A DNA stretch of 64,000 bases from Crambe crambe (GCA_963924555.1 OZ004597.1:2684404-2748403); one strand, 5' to 3'. Positions 30,601-44,163 are shown, numbered from the stretch's first letter. A program made the numbers and translations. The notes: a model not told the origin generated them from the letters alone.

Positions 30601-33600
30601 GCTCTAAGAGTGAGAATCCACAAAATTTGGAAGCCAGTACAGTGAGTAAGTCAGTAAGGATATCCCTTGAAATGGAAATCTTTAAAATCAGGACACATCA
30701 ATTTATCCCTATCATTCTCATCAGAACACTTTTCCGTGTTCCATTACTATGCTCCATTGCAGCACCTAAAATATTCCTCTAATCTGGACACCCCATTACA
30801 GCACATATCCACCCCTGAAATCAGGACACGCTTCTAATCTGGACACCAGGACACCTTAGCACATGTCCACCCCTGAAATCAGGACACCTGGACACCCCAT
30901 TACAGCACGTATCCACCCCTGAAATCAGGACACTTCCTCCAAGTCCCAAAATGTCAGTCACATGTACTGCACCGATATAGAGGTATTTCATAAGTAAATA
31001 AACATCTGACATGTAAAGAAAACTAGCGTGGTCATTTTCCTTATTGCCTCATTCTGTAAGAGAAATGAAGGAGTCAGTGTAATTAACCACAGCACTCCTG
31101 GGGATATTATGCAAAGATGACCTTAGTAGCACTATAAATAAACCAACTGGAGGATTATGCAATCTTCAGTGGATCTACAACATCGTTAGTGTTCACCAGA
31201 ATACTGTGGTAAGTGAATCTCTATAAATAGAGGACTAGTTATTGTGCAATATGGTTGTTTATGTTCAATCCGGGGCACCTGCACAACTTTCTTCTTGCTA
31301 TTTAGACATCTCAAGCTGATATCAGTAAATCACTAAGCAATCATTGAGCAATAAGAATCATTTACAACCTTGCAGCTGCATGGTCTTCCTGATCCATATG
31401 GTTACCCCAATTATGATTCAATAAGTTTTCCGTTTGTATTATTCGTAATAGTTTCCTTGCTGTCTGCATAGTCACTTGGAAAGCTTTCAGTTTCTTTCAA
31501 GTTGGTTGTCAGAAGGTAGGTGGACACTGGATTGTCCTAGGTGGCCACTACTTATTTCTCATTCCTTGGACTACCAGTAACAACATACCACAATCTGGAT
31601 AGCCGTGCAAAAGTAGAACTCCTTCATGAAGTGTGGTTTGGAGCAAAGCACATTGTACTTAGCTAAAATCAAATGCAAAACACCCACTAAATAACAATAT
31701 TATTCACAGCACAGTGCTCCATCCTATAATGTCTCTACTGGGGTCTCCATTGTTGTGGCAGTGACAAAATAGAGTCTGGGGGTATTGAGGAATAGTACCC
31801 TAAGCCGAGTAATCTGCCCACGTTGGTTCCAGCCTGGTTGCCAGCACAAAGAATTAACCACCGTGAGCTTACCAATTAACCACCAAGAGCTTACCAAACC
31901 ACGAGGAACCTACTGCTGCTATACTGGTAGTTTTCGAAGCCCACCCCACACCGCCCCCCCCCCCCCCCCCCCCCGAGAGGGACAACAGAGAGCAATCAGC
32001 CAACTATTCCTCTCTAACAAGGCACACCATAAAAAGGGTTTCATTTACTATCTCCGAAATGTTAAGCTCTATTACACTTCAAGTGTGGAAAAAGAGTTCC
32101 AAATATCTCACCTTCCAGCAACACCATTGGCCAGATATTTCATACGTCATAGCAGGTGGTAATTTGTGTTTCTCATGAAAGTAAACAAAAAAATTGTTTA
32201 CTAAAAGGCCATTACTTCACAGTACACAATTTGCCCCTTTATTGATTGACAGGGGCAAGCCCCATTACTTCACAGCACACAATTTCCCCCTTTATTGATT
32301 GACAGGGGCAAGCCCCCATTACTTCACAGTACACAATTTCCCTATTGATTGACAGGGGCATTACTTCACAGTACACAATTTCCCCCTTTATTGATTGATA
32401 TTTATTGATTGACAGGGGCAAGCCCCCCATTACTTCACAGTACCCTTTTATTGATTGGCAGGGGCAGGTCCCCTGTAAGCTTATATTGAAACTGCTCAGG
32501 TCAGAAGTCTAGATGATCCAGAATGCAAGTCAACCTTTCAGTATGCAGCAAAGAAGGAAGCAAAAACGTTCAACCAAATACGGCAATATAGTGTGGAGGG
32601 AACTGCAATTAGCAAAATGAAACTCTTCATTTTGGCAATACATTGTAGTTTCACCTTATTAATCAGACTGCAGTTGATGAAAGAGGTTGATTGGTCAGCT
32701 ACCTCATATGCCCTACGTCATATCCAAGAGCTTGACTCTGATTGTCCCTCAAGATGCAGAGGTGATCCTCGGAACTAAGTTAGTAATGATCTAAATGAAT
32801 TGCACTCTATGATTCCACTTGATGTGCCCTCCCTGCTTTTAATCCACGAGTTCTTTGGAGTGTCTGCATATGCCTGCATCATCTAGTAGATGAATCTGAT
32901 TGGTCATGAACATGGGATAGAAACCCAGCTTAGTGTCTATAATAAAATGATATTCTTGTTTTGTCTTCATCCGAAGAAAACAAGGTGAAGACAAGGTGTC
33001 CTTTGGTCCTTTATTGTTTCAGGGCAGTAACAATGGAATGACACACCAGTACAGCAGAGTACAACATGGCATTCACTAGTGGAGTCTTCATGGTGGTGCA
33101 GAAAATTTTAAGCTTCATTGCTTTCACTCAAGACATCATGTCTTGGGGGGGGGGGGGGGGGGGGGGGGGGGCACCTAATTGAAGCTGCACTATGGAATTT
33201 GACTAATTCAAATTAACAGTGCTCCTTGGTCATTTCCACTAATCATGGCAAGTTTAGAAAATATGACAACCCTCAACTGATCTCACAATTAAGTTCATCC
33301 CATAAAATGGATTAAACTTTTGGAATAGGATTACATTTAGAAAGAACTGGGTTAGTTTTATTGAAAGTGATCAGGTTTGTGGTATTTAAGTACTACACGG
33401 TCCCAAAACTCATCAAGTTAACTAAACACATCCACAGTAATATTTGGAAGTTTCTGTTATGTTGAAAGAAGCCTACTTTATTCTGTTTCAAAATTTTTTT
33501 TCTTTTGAAACAGTGAAACTAACAACCAGCTGCTGCAGTAATAATAATGTATACATACCCCCCCCCTCTCTCTCTCTCTCCCAAGGATACTGAGTGAGAC

Positions 33601-36600
33601 TCCAGGAGGAGTGGCAAATCCAAAGGCCTTGGCCACCCGTTGGAGGTCCAGCGACTCCACGTTGAAGACTGCCCTGAGCGAGTGGGAAGCATAGGACTGC
33701 AGGTATGAACGGAATCCATCCCGAGCTGAGCGGTGCAGGTAGTAGTTCTTCCCTATCAATCTTTCAAGCTACAAAGGAGGAGGGGCAAAGGTTGTTTTAA
33801 AAAAAAATGTTATCAGTTTTTTTGATTGGATTTATTTTTTTGACTGCTGTTACACGATACCACAAAGATAGTTATTTTTCACTAATGCAAGTAATCTGGC
33901 ACTACAAATACGAAGAAGAAAGGTGTGGAGGGCTACTGAAGTGCTATCCTAAATTTGGCACTATAAATACAGAGAAAGAAGTTAATGTCCACTAATGTCC
34001 ACTAATTAAGAGTGATGGGATAATTGAGTATACAAATGACTTTCAGTCAGAGTCCAAGTGGAGCTCAAAGAGGGTGTTGTATTAAATACAGTGTGTGCGA
34101 TTGGACATTTTATCCGACCAAATCCAAGTTTGATCAGACATTATCACAATTTTGCTGGTTCTTTGAGTATATCTACGCGACTTCTAAAGTTAGAATTGTC
34201 TGGCCAAAGAGAAAAAAAAAAGGTCGGAAAATGGCCAGTGGTCAGCAGTAATATTTATTGCACACTGATAGAGAGCAGTTAGTGAACAAAAACAAAAATA
34301 TGGGATTAGGAAGGCATAGATTCATCATTACAAGCTGAACGATCGAGTTTCAGCTCTTACACAGCAGTGGTCAGACACAGCAGTGATACGAGTCTGCCCT
34401 TTCGCTTCCCCCAATAAAGTAAAGAGTTGGACTACTACTGAGATACATACAAGTGATAGTAATAAAACTGTACCTCCATCTTTACAAGCTACACTATTGA
34501 GATGGCACCACAGTGATACTCAGAAAGCTAATTAAACCTTTGTAAGTTGTAGATCTTTTATTAGCTGATACTACTTGTAAAACAAGCACAGTGATACTAA
34601 TTAAACTGTAAAACAATTAAAATTAACTCCCAAATTACAATATAATATATATATATATATTTTTTCCCCACATTAGGAGACACAGCAGCCTACTCAACTC
34701 CAAACATACATAAAATGATGAAAGGAGGAATATTGAATACGGTCAACTTCAGGGAGGGTAAAATTACGTAGGTTAATATGGTAGTAAACAACAACAACAA
34801 GACCTTAATGATGACCTTTATAGGTTTCCATAGGAAACTACTACAACATTGTCACATGTAATTATGTGCTAGATAAAGCCCCCCCCCCCCCCCCCCCCCC
34901 CAGCTATAAATAATATACCTGAGACTGAACATTGCACAACTTCTGGCCAGCAAAGTCATACTCATTCAGAGGAACCTGCAGTCCAAACAAACAGCATAAT
35001 TAGATTTCAATTTTTGCTGAATGAGGGGGCTTTTAACAGCTGAACAAGGGTTTTTTTGGGAAATTCTTGGGATTTAAGATTAGGTTTTATTGTCAATGCT
35101 GCTAAAAAAAAAGGGGGGGGGGGGATCCCATAGAAAAAAGTTTTTTTTTTTTTGTTGTTGCTGACATTATTGAAGGGGAAAGTTTATCAGAATCAGAATT
35201 TTTTTGTCACCAGACACAATAGTAGCTAGTATGCTGTGCCAGCATGTTATGTTAGTATGATAATGATCAATCTGTTAGTAAAACTGTACAAGGATTGTCC
35301 AAAACTCTTCATGCATTATTGCTTTGAAATGAATCCAGGGGTGGGATGTTTGTTTCCCACCCCTTCATCAAGTTCATCACTCTTCTTGCTCAGTTTCAAT
35401 TGTCAGCAAATAACTGTTTCAATGGATACCAGAAGGAGGGGGTTCCTTACAGATTAATATTAATTTTGCTGAATGATGGATTTTCTGATTGAATACTCGG
35501 AAATTAAGCAGTGCATCCACACTTAATGGGTGGATGGGGACAATTTACCTTCGCTATAAGGCACTACAACAATGATGCTTCCCCGCATAATTTCCTGGAT
35601 CACTGGCAAATCACTTTCCATTCAACCCTAGCAATTAAAAATAGCACTCTAAGCTGTATATGACTGACTGCGAAGCCTCTGATGTCTAACACCTGGAGGT
35701 TATGGTACATTTGAAGCTGTAATAACCCATCAGCATTGATACTGGAGACAGATCAAGTTACACCCAGTGCTTGCAGTGTGTAACAGCATTAGAGTGGAAA
35801 TAGGTCAGCTTTCCCACCAAAAAGATGCCTAATTAACCTAGACCGTGACAACATCCATGGCACCACCACAACATCAGTAATCAATCCAGAGTGGGACCCT
35901 GCCAATTACAGCAAATTCATTTGAGACCATGCCAATTACTCCTCGCACCAACCACTGAAAAAAGGACAGTCTCTGGATCCCTGCATGAAATCAATAGCTT
36001 CGATCCAAGCCAAGGGTGAGGATCCTGCCCAATAGCCACTGACTATTAGAACTGGCCCATTCTGCATAATTTGTCAGCCAGGGTTATGGAGTCCCACCTT
36101 CCTACATTTTGGCTCACATAATCTGTTACTTTATCCCCTGATTCACAGGATTCTACTTCACCTCAGTGTGTAAAGTTTCCATGCAGGCAGAACTAAAACT
36201 CTGAGCAACTGAACCACAAACCAAACACTGCCACACTGAAACTTGATAAAAGCAGCTGGCAAAACTCTAGTCTTGTTGCTTACATTCTCATTGCATGAAA
36301 CAACATTCAAATATGTAGTGTTTTACTGTTGCCGGTCAGTCAGTAGTAGTGAGGGTATACTACTACTAATTATGCTAATTAACATCATAACATCTAGCTT
36401 ATAATGACTGCTTCTCTCCAGGTGCAAGGGATCAAGATGCCATAATGTTCCAAGCAACAGAATTTAAATTAAGAAGAGTCTCCCAAACCTAGCCTCGTCC
36501 CTAGACCCTTTACCTCATGGAATGATAATGCAAAGACTTGACTCAACAAAGAAATTCTTTTTTGCTGGTAGACTAATTTGCTTTGTGAACAAGAGCAGAG

Positions 36601-39465
36601 AAAAGTGTATCTTTCATAAGAAGATATGCATTATGTACACAATGAATACAGAGTTAGCAAAATCCTTATGGCAACGACCTCTACACAGAAGAATGATAAC
36701 ATTTTTTAAAATTTCCATGTGGGCCTAATATGAACAATGGTTGTTTCCAAGGTGCACGCCGCTGTCTACTAACCTTGCTGAACAGCTAAGACGAGTTATC
36801 TAACATCCAATCCCTTTTGAGCAGTGGGTATGTATACGCATTGCTCACATGACTCCAAGGACTGAAGCATTTGAGGAATCAGTACCAAAGACGGTTCCAA
36901 CATAAACATTGGATTTGAATAGTTGTCATAACTGATACATCCTGTCTCGATTTCAGTCAATCAACAGCAATGCACCACACACAGATGACCTTTGACACTC
37001 ACACTGTATGGACACAGCACCAAATACGTCAGCAGGTACTATTTTTAGATTCACATGATCGAACCTGATCAGTCTCTCTCTCTCTAGTTACTCCTTAATT
37101 ATAGTAAGGTTCATGGGCTATACTATACATTTATATAGTTTAAATACAGTATGCAAACATAGTATCCATCCAGCCGAAATAATACATACTTGTTGTTATA
37201 ACAGTGACGCTGTATCGTATACAGATCATGAGTGCGTCCAATTATGACCTACTAAGATCATATTGAAAGGGAAGCTTTTAGAAATTAGACACACTTAGAG
37301 ATTCCATAACTTAGCCTCATCAAGTTTTGTTGTTTTTTTCAACTTGAAATAGACAGAATGTTTGAATGAGGTTTTTTAAAAAAGCACAGTATACATAATA
37401 CGTAAAGCAGAATCCCTGTGTCAACACAGAAAAATAACAGAGAGGTGTCCTCTTTCTTGCACTGGGGGCCAGAAATGTTGATGAATTAGAGTACAGGACT
37501 CTCTGAAATGATATAATCATTCAGGGATCCCTCTGCAACATAAGTTCACCCCTGTGAATTTAGGACACCTCATTAATCAGGACACTTCCTTAATCAGGAC
37601 ACCTCTTTAATCAGGACACCTCCTTAATCAGGACACTTCCTTAATCAGGACACCTTCTTAATCAGGATACTTAATGGTCCCAACAGTGTCTACATTTAGA
37701 GGTTGCACTGTATGTGTGAGTACCTTTGCGAGTTTAAGGAATTTAAGGAAAGCCAATTCCTCTGGCAAGAGGAAAAGAAGAGCCTGCCCTTTTCCTCCCG
37801 CCCGAGCAGTCCGACCAACACGATGGATGTATTCCTAAAAGAAGAGAAAGAAACTCTTATACAATACACACTTACAATTGACTCTGTGTGCATATACTTG
37901 CATGGTATCAGTTGACACTGAACAGTGTTATTGGGGGAATGTAAACTATTGGACCATGATATCAGTAAGGGCCAATGCAACTACATATGATGTCATATAT
38001 AGGCTACACCTTACTTGCAGTATTTCTCTGCATGCATGGTTCCTTTTTGTCAGAGAAACAGTGTTAATTAAAGCCACTAACCAATAAAGGTTCTTTTTAT
38101 ACAGTAATGTTAAAATCACTAACCAATAAAGGTATTCTTGCTCTAATGTTAAGCTGTACATTAAGTAGGTAGCTCAGTTTACAACCTTTTTAGAATCTGA
38201 TGGAGTAACACTTGATAGCCTTATTCTAATCGTAAGATTAAAAGGTCACTAATTAATAAGATTTACTAATGGAGAAGGAAGTTTAATGGAAGGTAATAAA
38301 TTTAAATGAACCATTGTACCTTGGGGTCATCGGGAGGATCATACTGCACTATCCAATCGACTTCTGGTATGTCGAGACCTCGTGCAGCAACGTCTGTACA
38401 CAGGAGGATCCCACTTGTGGCCTGACAAAACTCAAGAAAGGTTGAGGTACGCTTCTGCTGTTTCTGACGACCCTAAAAATAACGGATACAACATATCAGG
38501 TGAGATAATATGGAAATACTGGAATGCTCCATATGCACTCACGTGAATGTCCATGACAGGAATGTCGATGTAGTTCAGGAGCTCAGAGTGGAATTTAACA
38601 GACTTGCAAGAAGAAAAAAATACCATGATCTTCTTGGAGCGATTCTTCTTGAGGAAGGTGAAAAAGAGGAGGAATCGCGTCTCCGAAGGACAAACCACAT
38701 ATCCCTAATGGGAATTGAGACAAGATGAGGTCACAGCCACAGAGTGGGGTGATGTCATATATACATTATAAGGTATACACATACTGTACTACACACTGTC
38801 TAGACTTCAATGGGTCATATATGGAGCTCCTGTCTGAGTTCCAGCTTATATCATAGAGAATGAAAGTGCTATCATGATAGGGACATCTATATGGATGACA
38901 TTGCTGGCCACGCTACCTTTCAAACCATCAGAAAAAAATCTCCAGACCATCATGTCACCATAATTCCCATGAAAGAAGCTGTAACCCATCACCAGATAGT
39001 CATATCATCACCATGAAAATCCTTGAAATGCATGATCAAATCCAAAACTAATGGAACACTTTAACATAATCCTTTTAAAAAAGCTAATACACATTTCCTT
39101 GTAAAGCTGATCTAAAGCTGATTTAACCTAATTTCTGACTGAGCTGAATGTACTGCAAGGATCTTGACATGAATAACAACTATTCATAAACAATGCCAGA
39201 GAGCTGCCATCATATCGAACTGTGTGTGCAAACAACCTGTCAGATCTCTCCATTGAGCTGATTAAATCAGTCACTGGGTCACTGGTGTCGCTCACTACTC
39301 ACATACTGGTCAAACACATACTTGTTCAAGTCCCTCAACAGTGGAAGTATCTCTGTGGTCATCCACACCCACATAAAGGGGAGCCTTTCGGAGAGAAATG
39401 CGAGCCAAGTCTTCCACATTTTTTGTTTGCGTGGCTGAAAACAGAACTGTTTGACGCTTCTCTGC

Positions 39466-39530
<65 letters not shown>

Positions 39531-41599
39531 GTATTGGTCATGTCTATGTTACATCTTGAATTGTCTGAACATAATGCACACTGGAAAGAGGTTCTCGAAA
39601 TAGACATTCATATTATCACTATTCATAGCACATCCATAATATTGTTCTCACTAAAGACACTACATATTAAAGCTTGATGGAGTGCCATTAGTCATGGAGA
39701 CAGCAAGCCTAACCAAAAGTGAAAGTGCAAAGTACACTAAGTGCTATGCAGAGACCCAACAAAATCTGTTCCTAAATAATAATACAGGGACTGCTCTCTC
39801 CCCCACAATTTTAGGATGCACTATTCCACATCTTCTAATGAGTACACTATGACAGTTTGCAACCATCCAAGCCAAGTCACGCAATGAATCGTCAAGAAAG
39901 GCTTTAATAGACTGTGTATACCACATGACCCCACAATATACATTTCCCCTGTACCTTATAAGCAAAGTTTGCCCACAAGTTTGATTTGGGAAAAGCAGTA
40001 ATTTGATGTCAAACCACCATTCCTATACAAACATACTTGGCAATAACTTTATAATTTGTTTCATTTCTTCTTCAAAACCAATTTCCAGAATCCTATCTGC
40101 TTCATCGATGATCAAACATTGAAGGTTCTTGTAAAGGAATCCCTCAGTATTCTGCAACACATTCAATTCCATAAATTGTAAACCCTTTACCCAATTTAGA
40201 TGACGTGCACACAAAAAGTACCTGAAGATGATCCAGAAGTCTTCCAGGGGTGGCCACCAAGAGATTGACACCTTTAGCAAGTTTTTCTGCCTCGGCTCTA
40301 CGATTGGCCCCGCCCATGATAATGCCATGACTATGATGGTGATATTGCAGTAGTTCTGTTGCAACCCCATAAGTCTGCAGCGAGAGTTCTCTAGTAGGAG
40401 ATATGATCACCACACCAGTTCCTATCATAACACAAAAATAAGAGATCCATGTGAAATGTAAACTTATCATATAAAGGACTACAGGCTAAGAGAAGCCCCC
40501 CCCCCCCCCCCCCCCCCCAAGCCTTTAGCAATCTCCCCTAAAATACTCTAAAGGATCTATGGCTAAAAGGGGGGGGGGGGGAGGAGGAGGAGGAGGAGGT
40601 TTTAATTGATGTCCTTCCAATGCAAGAACATTTTGACTTCATAGTTACCATTTCTTGGTAAGAAATTGAGCTTGAATAGAAGTTCTACAGCTGGGATGAG
40701 GAATGCTAGTGTTTTCCCACTTCCTGTACGAGCAGCACCCAACAGATCCCTGGGGGGGGGGGGGGGGGGGGGGGGGATGAGAGGGGAATCATTGAATCAT
40801 GTTGGCAATAATGAGAGCACTTTACCATATACCCTAGTCTCGTGCAAGTATATATATATATATATAGTATTAGCATTGAGTATTACCGTCCCTCTAAGAG
40901 TGGCCGTATGCTCCTGTGTTGTATCTCCATCATGTTGGTGAAGCCCATCTCTGCTATAGCCTTGAGGGTCTTATCCGATACCTCCCCCGTCAGTGAGCTG
41001 AAGCTACGTCCACCGTAATCAGGGGGAGGGGCATCCTCAGAGACCACTGGAAAACTGGAGCAATCTAGAATTTGGAGAAAAGGTCATATTCATTATTTCT
41101 AATAGAGAATAATAGACTAGGGAACTGGTAGAAGGTAATCCTCACCAGTGGCTTCAACGCCACTTCAAGATAAACAACACAAAATTTTCACCTTCCTGTG
41201 ACTCCACCTCTTCCCCTTCTTCTTCATCACCATCCTCATTCTCTACTTCCTGACTGCTGCCATCTGATGAGTCATTCATATCCTCTGCCCTGGTCCACTT
41301 CCGTCTCTTGGGTCCTTGTCCAGCAAGCCCTCTCACATCACTTAAACGCTTCTTTGCTCTAGGTTTCCCCTCACCCTGTACAGTTTGCTCAAGGTCATCC
41401 TCCACATCACCACTAACTGAGAGGAAATTTATGAGAGTGGTGGAGAGAAGATTCTATTAATTAATAAGCTTAGTACAAAATTTGAGTCAATTGAACCACC
41501 TTGTGTATTATGGAAGGAAGTGCTAGTTGCAGCCTTCATCCTGGCTTTCTTCTTCATCTTTCTAAGCTTTCTAACGTTTCTGTCCCTTATACTTGGCAT
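27695..41599 (-). CDS. DDX18: DEAD-box RNA helicase DDX18 (yeast Has1)
   Basis: Nucleolar ATP-dependent RNA helicase for ribosome biogenesis. Thirteen exons: 41500-41599, 41192-41416, 40887-41064, 40649-40749, 40222-40421, 40037-40151, 39322-39461, 38543-38704, 38320-38472, 37724-37834, 34919-34975, 33591-33768 and 27695-27861; phases agree and give 628 residues (human 670). Order: basic start [18 protein letters not shown], acidic disordered stretch, Q motif (GFTNMMEIQ), motif [41 protein letters not shown] and HRVGRTAR. The C-terminal extension has [16 protein letters not shown] and ends SDSRQFSR, diagnostic for DDX18. Two introns are very long for this window (27862-33590 and 34976-37723), holding only repeats. 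Divergent from ILVBL. Confidence 0.97.
28659..28782. repeat. Direct tandem duplication, 62-bp unit
   Basis: Two near-identical copies starting CTAAATCCAATGA at 28659 and 28721, in the 5.7-kb DDX18 intron. Just upstream (about 28355-28510) lies a decayed 28-30-bp repeat containing GAGAAACACATTACATGAG. Confidence 0.9.
29241..29500. repeat. Direct tandem duplication, 130-bp unit
   Basis: The sequence beginning ATTATAGCCGATAGATTTCA at about 29245 recurs 130 bp later with few changes, within the large DDX18 intron. Confidence 0.92.
29500..29605. repeat. Second copy of the 1559-1747 repeat family
   Basis: Shares with 1610-1710 a run of matching blocks in the same order (CTCTCTG.TGATG, AATTGGTTAAGAATTGAG, AAGTT). 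Indicates a dispersed element family rather than a local duplication. Confidence 0.55.
30396..30536. repeat. Tandem repeat, 48-bp unit, about three copies
   Basis: Units containing ACTCATCTTTTACCATACTA and CTCACAGAGAGA, in the large DDX18 intron. Confidence 0.9.
30779..30935. repeat. AATC-GGACACC minisatellite
   Basis: Repeated TCTGGACACC, CACCCCTGAAATCAGGACAC and similar. Shares the ATCAGGACAC core with arrays at 37545-37675 and 48370-48422. Confidence 0.85.
31955..31974. repeat. Poly-C run
   Basis: About 20 C in the DDX18 intron. Comparable long C or G runs occur at 33147-33170, 34879-34901, 40498-40518 and 45367-45380. Confidence 0.95.
32209..32470. repeat. Tandem repeat, about 55-bp unit, five partial copies
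   Basis: Units with CATTACTTCACAGTACACAA and TTTATTGATTGACAGGGGCA, variably truncated, in the large DDX18 intron. The rest of the 27862-33590 intron shows no gene. Confidence 0.9.
37545..37675. repeat. AATCAGGACACCTCCTT minisatellite
   Basis: About seven 17-18-bp units in DDX18 intron 34976-37723. The rest of that intron has poly-C, poly-G and A/T runs and no supported gene. Confidence 0.92.
39468..39527. repeat. (AG)30 microsatellite at a DDX18 splice acceptor
   Basis: On the minus strand it reads (CT)30 and is followed within a few bases by CTGCAG, the acceptor of exon 39322-39461. Confidence 0.95.
40752..40776. repeat. G25 run at a DDX18 splice acceptor
   Basis: On the minus strand a C25 tract directly abuts the AG acceptor of the motif I exon 40649-40749. 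Confidence 0.95.
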
Positions 41600-41789
41600 C
41601 TTCTACTTCTTTTCAAACACGTGGCTTACCGGATATGGTCCTTACCTATCTAAATACGCGCAACAGCAAAGTAATATTCCAATTGTATAAGAAGCTGACG
41701 TAAGAATCAGAAAGCCGCAGAATTGTCATCTTCTTCAATTCATAAATCAATTCTAGTTTGGCTCGAAGTCCGTCCAAGTCTACTCAGCC
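41600..41789. promoter_or_regulatory. Probable bidirectional promoter of DDX18 and ILVBL
   Basis: Only 190 bp separate the DDX18 start codon (minus) from the first coding bases of ILVBL (plus). Both are housekeeping-type genes. No TATA box stands out. Function is inferred from arrangement. Confidence 0.55.
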
Positions 41790-41879
41790 ATGTAAGTTTA
41801 TAATGGCAACTATGGCTCTAGCCACTACCACCTGTTTTTTCACCACGATTGGACCCGCAGGCAATACATTTCTTCTTTT

Positions 41880-41919
<40 letters not shown>

Positions 41920-43848
41920 AGGTCGCAAAAAATTTCATGGGACCGGTTTGTAGATCTCGTTCCTTTTTATCTAGACATACTCTGTGATAACATAGGAATA
42001 TTAGCAGCAGCTGCATTCTTCACTCTCTTGGCCATCTTTATCCACTGGTTCGGCTTTCTGGACTTGCTCATGAACAAAGTGGACAAGACCTCAAAGAGAA
42101 CAGGTGGGGAACTTGTTGCTGCTGCTCTCAAGGCTCATGGTGTGAAATACGTTTTCACTCTGGTGGGGGGTCACATCTCCCCCATTTTAGTCGAATGTGA
42201 GAAAATTGGGATTCGTATCATTGACACGCGGCATGAAGTGACATGTGCTTTTGCAGCAGATGCAGTTGCTCGCTTGTCAGGTACCATTGGGGTTGCTTGT
42301 GTCACTGCCGGACCTGGTCTTACCAATACTGTTACAGCCATCAAAAATGCCAGCATGGCCGAGTCCCCTGTCTTGCTCCTAGGGGGTGCCTCGGCAACCA
42401 TTTTGAAAGGACGTGGTGCACTCCAGGATATAGACCAGATGACTCTCTTCAAGCCCCTGTGTAAGTACACAGCTAGCATCCGTCGAATCCGCGATATCAT
42501 TCCTACGCTGAAGAAAGCTATTTGTATTGCTCAGAGTGGTACACCAGGCCCTGTTTTCGTTGAGTTCCCAATTGATAGCCTGTACCCTTACAATATGGTG
42601 CTGAGCGAACTTGTGTCTTCTAAAACTCCATCAAAATCTCTTGTTCTGAGGATAGTGAATGTTTATCTCACTCACTATGTGAACAGACTCTTTGCTGGAG
42701 CCTGGAACAAAGTAGATACTACGCCCTTAAAGGTCAGTGTTCCAACTGCAAGCTCTGGATCGATTGAACGCTGTGCATCTCTCATTCGAAACTCGCAGAA
42801 ACCTGTTATTCTCCTTGGTAGTCAAGCTACTCTTCCACCCATGCAGCCGAATGGCGTACAGGCTGCTCTGATAAAGATGGGCATACCTTGTTTCCTCGGA
42901 GGAATGTCCCGAGGCTACCTTGGAAAAAGAAGTCCTATCCATATAAGACAAAAACGATCACTTGCCCTCAGGGAAGCTGACGTTGTCATTTGTGCTGGAG
43001 CTGTAGCTGATTTCCGGCTCTCTTATGGACGTCACTTCAATAGGCGTTCGAAAATCATCTCTGTGAATCGCTCGGCAACCAATATGAGATTGAATTCAGG
43101 AACTCATTGGAATGCGTGCATGTACCTGCAGGCTGATCCTGGCTCATTTCTGGTGTCCCTTGCTGAAAAGCTTGATGGTTTCAAATGTAACGAATCATGG
43201 CTGCAGGAATTGAAGAAGCGTGATGAAGAAAGAGAAGCAGCCAATTTCAAAAAATCTGAAGAAGTGCCTAATGATCATTTGAATCCTCTCAAGGTACTTT
43301 ATCGTACCGAGAAGGCTCTTGATGAAGATTCGATACTGGTTGCTGATGGTGGAGACTTCGTCGGTAGTGCTGCATACATCCTCCGTCCCGGTGGTCCCCT
43401 CAGGTGGTTGGATCCAGGTGCTTTTGGCACACTGGGAGTAGGTGGAGGGTTTGCTCTAGGAGCCAAACTGGTCAATCCGGATTCTGACGTCTGGATCATC
43501 TACGGGGATGGCTCTCTGGGCTACAGTGTAGCAGAGTTTGACACTTTTAAGCGACACAAGATACCGGTCATTGCGGTCATCGGAAACGATGCTTGTTGGA
43601 CACAGATTGCCAGAGAGCAGGTTCCACTCTTTGGCAGTAGTGTGGCCTGCGATCTGTGTTACTGCGACTATGAGATGGTGGCTCGTGGATTCGGGGGAGA
43701 GGGGTTCAAACTCGACCGAGGCTGTGGTGACAAGGAGATCGATGCAGTTATGGAAGAAGCCAAGAAGGTGTCACGATCCGGTACACCAGTACTGGTGAAT
43801 TGCCTGATTGGAAAGTCCGACTTCCGTGATGGATCAATATCCGTCTAA
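41790..43848 (+). CDS. ILVBL: ILVBL / 2-hydroxyacyl-CoA lyase 2, ThDP enzyme
   Basis: Thiamine-diphosphate enzyme of the ER membrane, acetolactate-synthase-like; in mammals it cleaves 2-hydroxyacyl-CoA in fatty-acid alpha-oxidation. Best model: AT at 41790-41791, then exon 41922-43848 after the TTGTAG acceptor, so the ATG is split by an intron (41792-41921). This gives 642 residues beginning MSQKISWDRF (human 632). Residues about 25-50 form a membrane segment (IGILAAAAFFTLLAIFIHW). HEVTCAFAADA holds the catalytic Glu; GVACVTAGPGLTN follows; the ThDP/Mg motif runs from GDGSLGY to GNDACW. A complete reading frame also runs unspliced from in-frame upstream codons, but it passes through CT repeats and lacks a family-like start. 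Confidence 0.95.
41887..41916. repeat. (CT)15 microsatellite as polypyrimidine tract of ILVBL intron 1
   Basis: CT array on the coding strand, followed by TTGTAG and exon 2. Translating through it gives an artefactual Ser-Leu repeat. Confidence 0.95.
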
Positions 43849-44163
43849 ATTGATTACCCTTTAAAGAATTCCCATCTCAAAGATTTAACAGTATGTTGAC
43901 CATCACTAAGAATTGGACATGCACAATTATTATAGCTACAGGTACAATTATTTATCATTGAAGCATCCACATTACTCTGTCGAAAGTCACATGACTAGAT
44001 GTCTGTGGTTGATGTCTGTGTGTTATTTATCATACACATTACTCTATCAGAAAGTCACATGACTAGATGTTTGTGGTTGATGTCTCTCTGTGTTGTGTGT
44101 CATCAATGAAATTGTGAGTACATTGTCATTACAGATTTTAATCTCACAAAGTCATAGTAGCTA

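Noticed and set aside
41758-41921. N-terminal extension of ILVBL by unspliced reading
   Set aside because: It passes through poly-T and CT repeats and contains a strong GTAAGT donor and TTGTAG acceptor; splicing creates a proper ATG.
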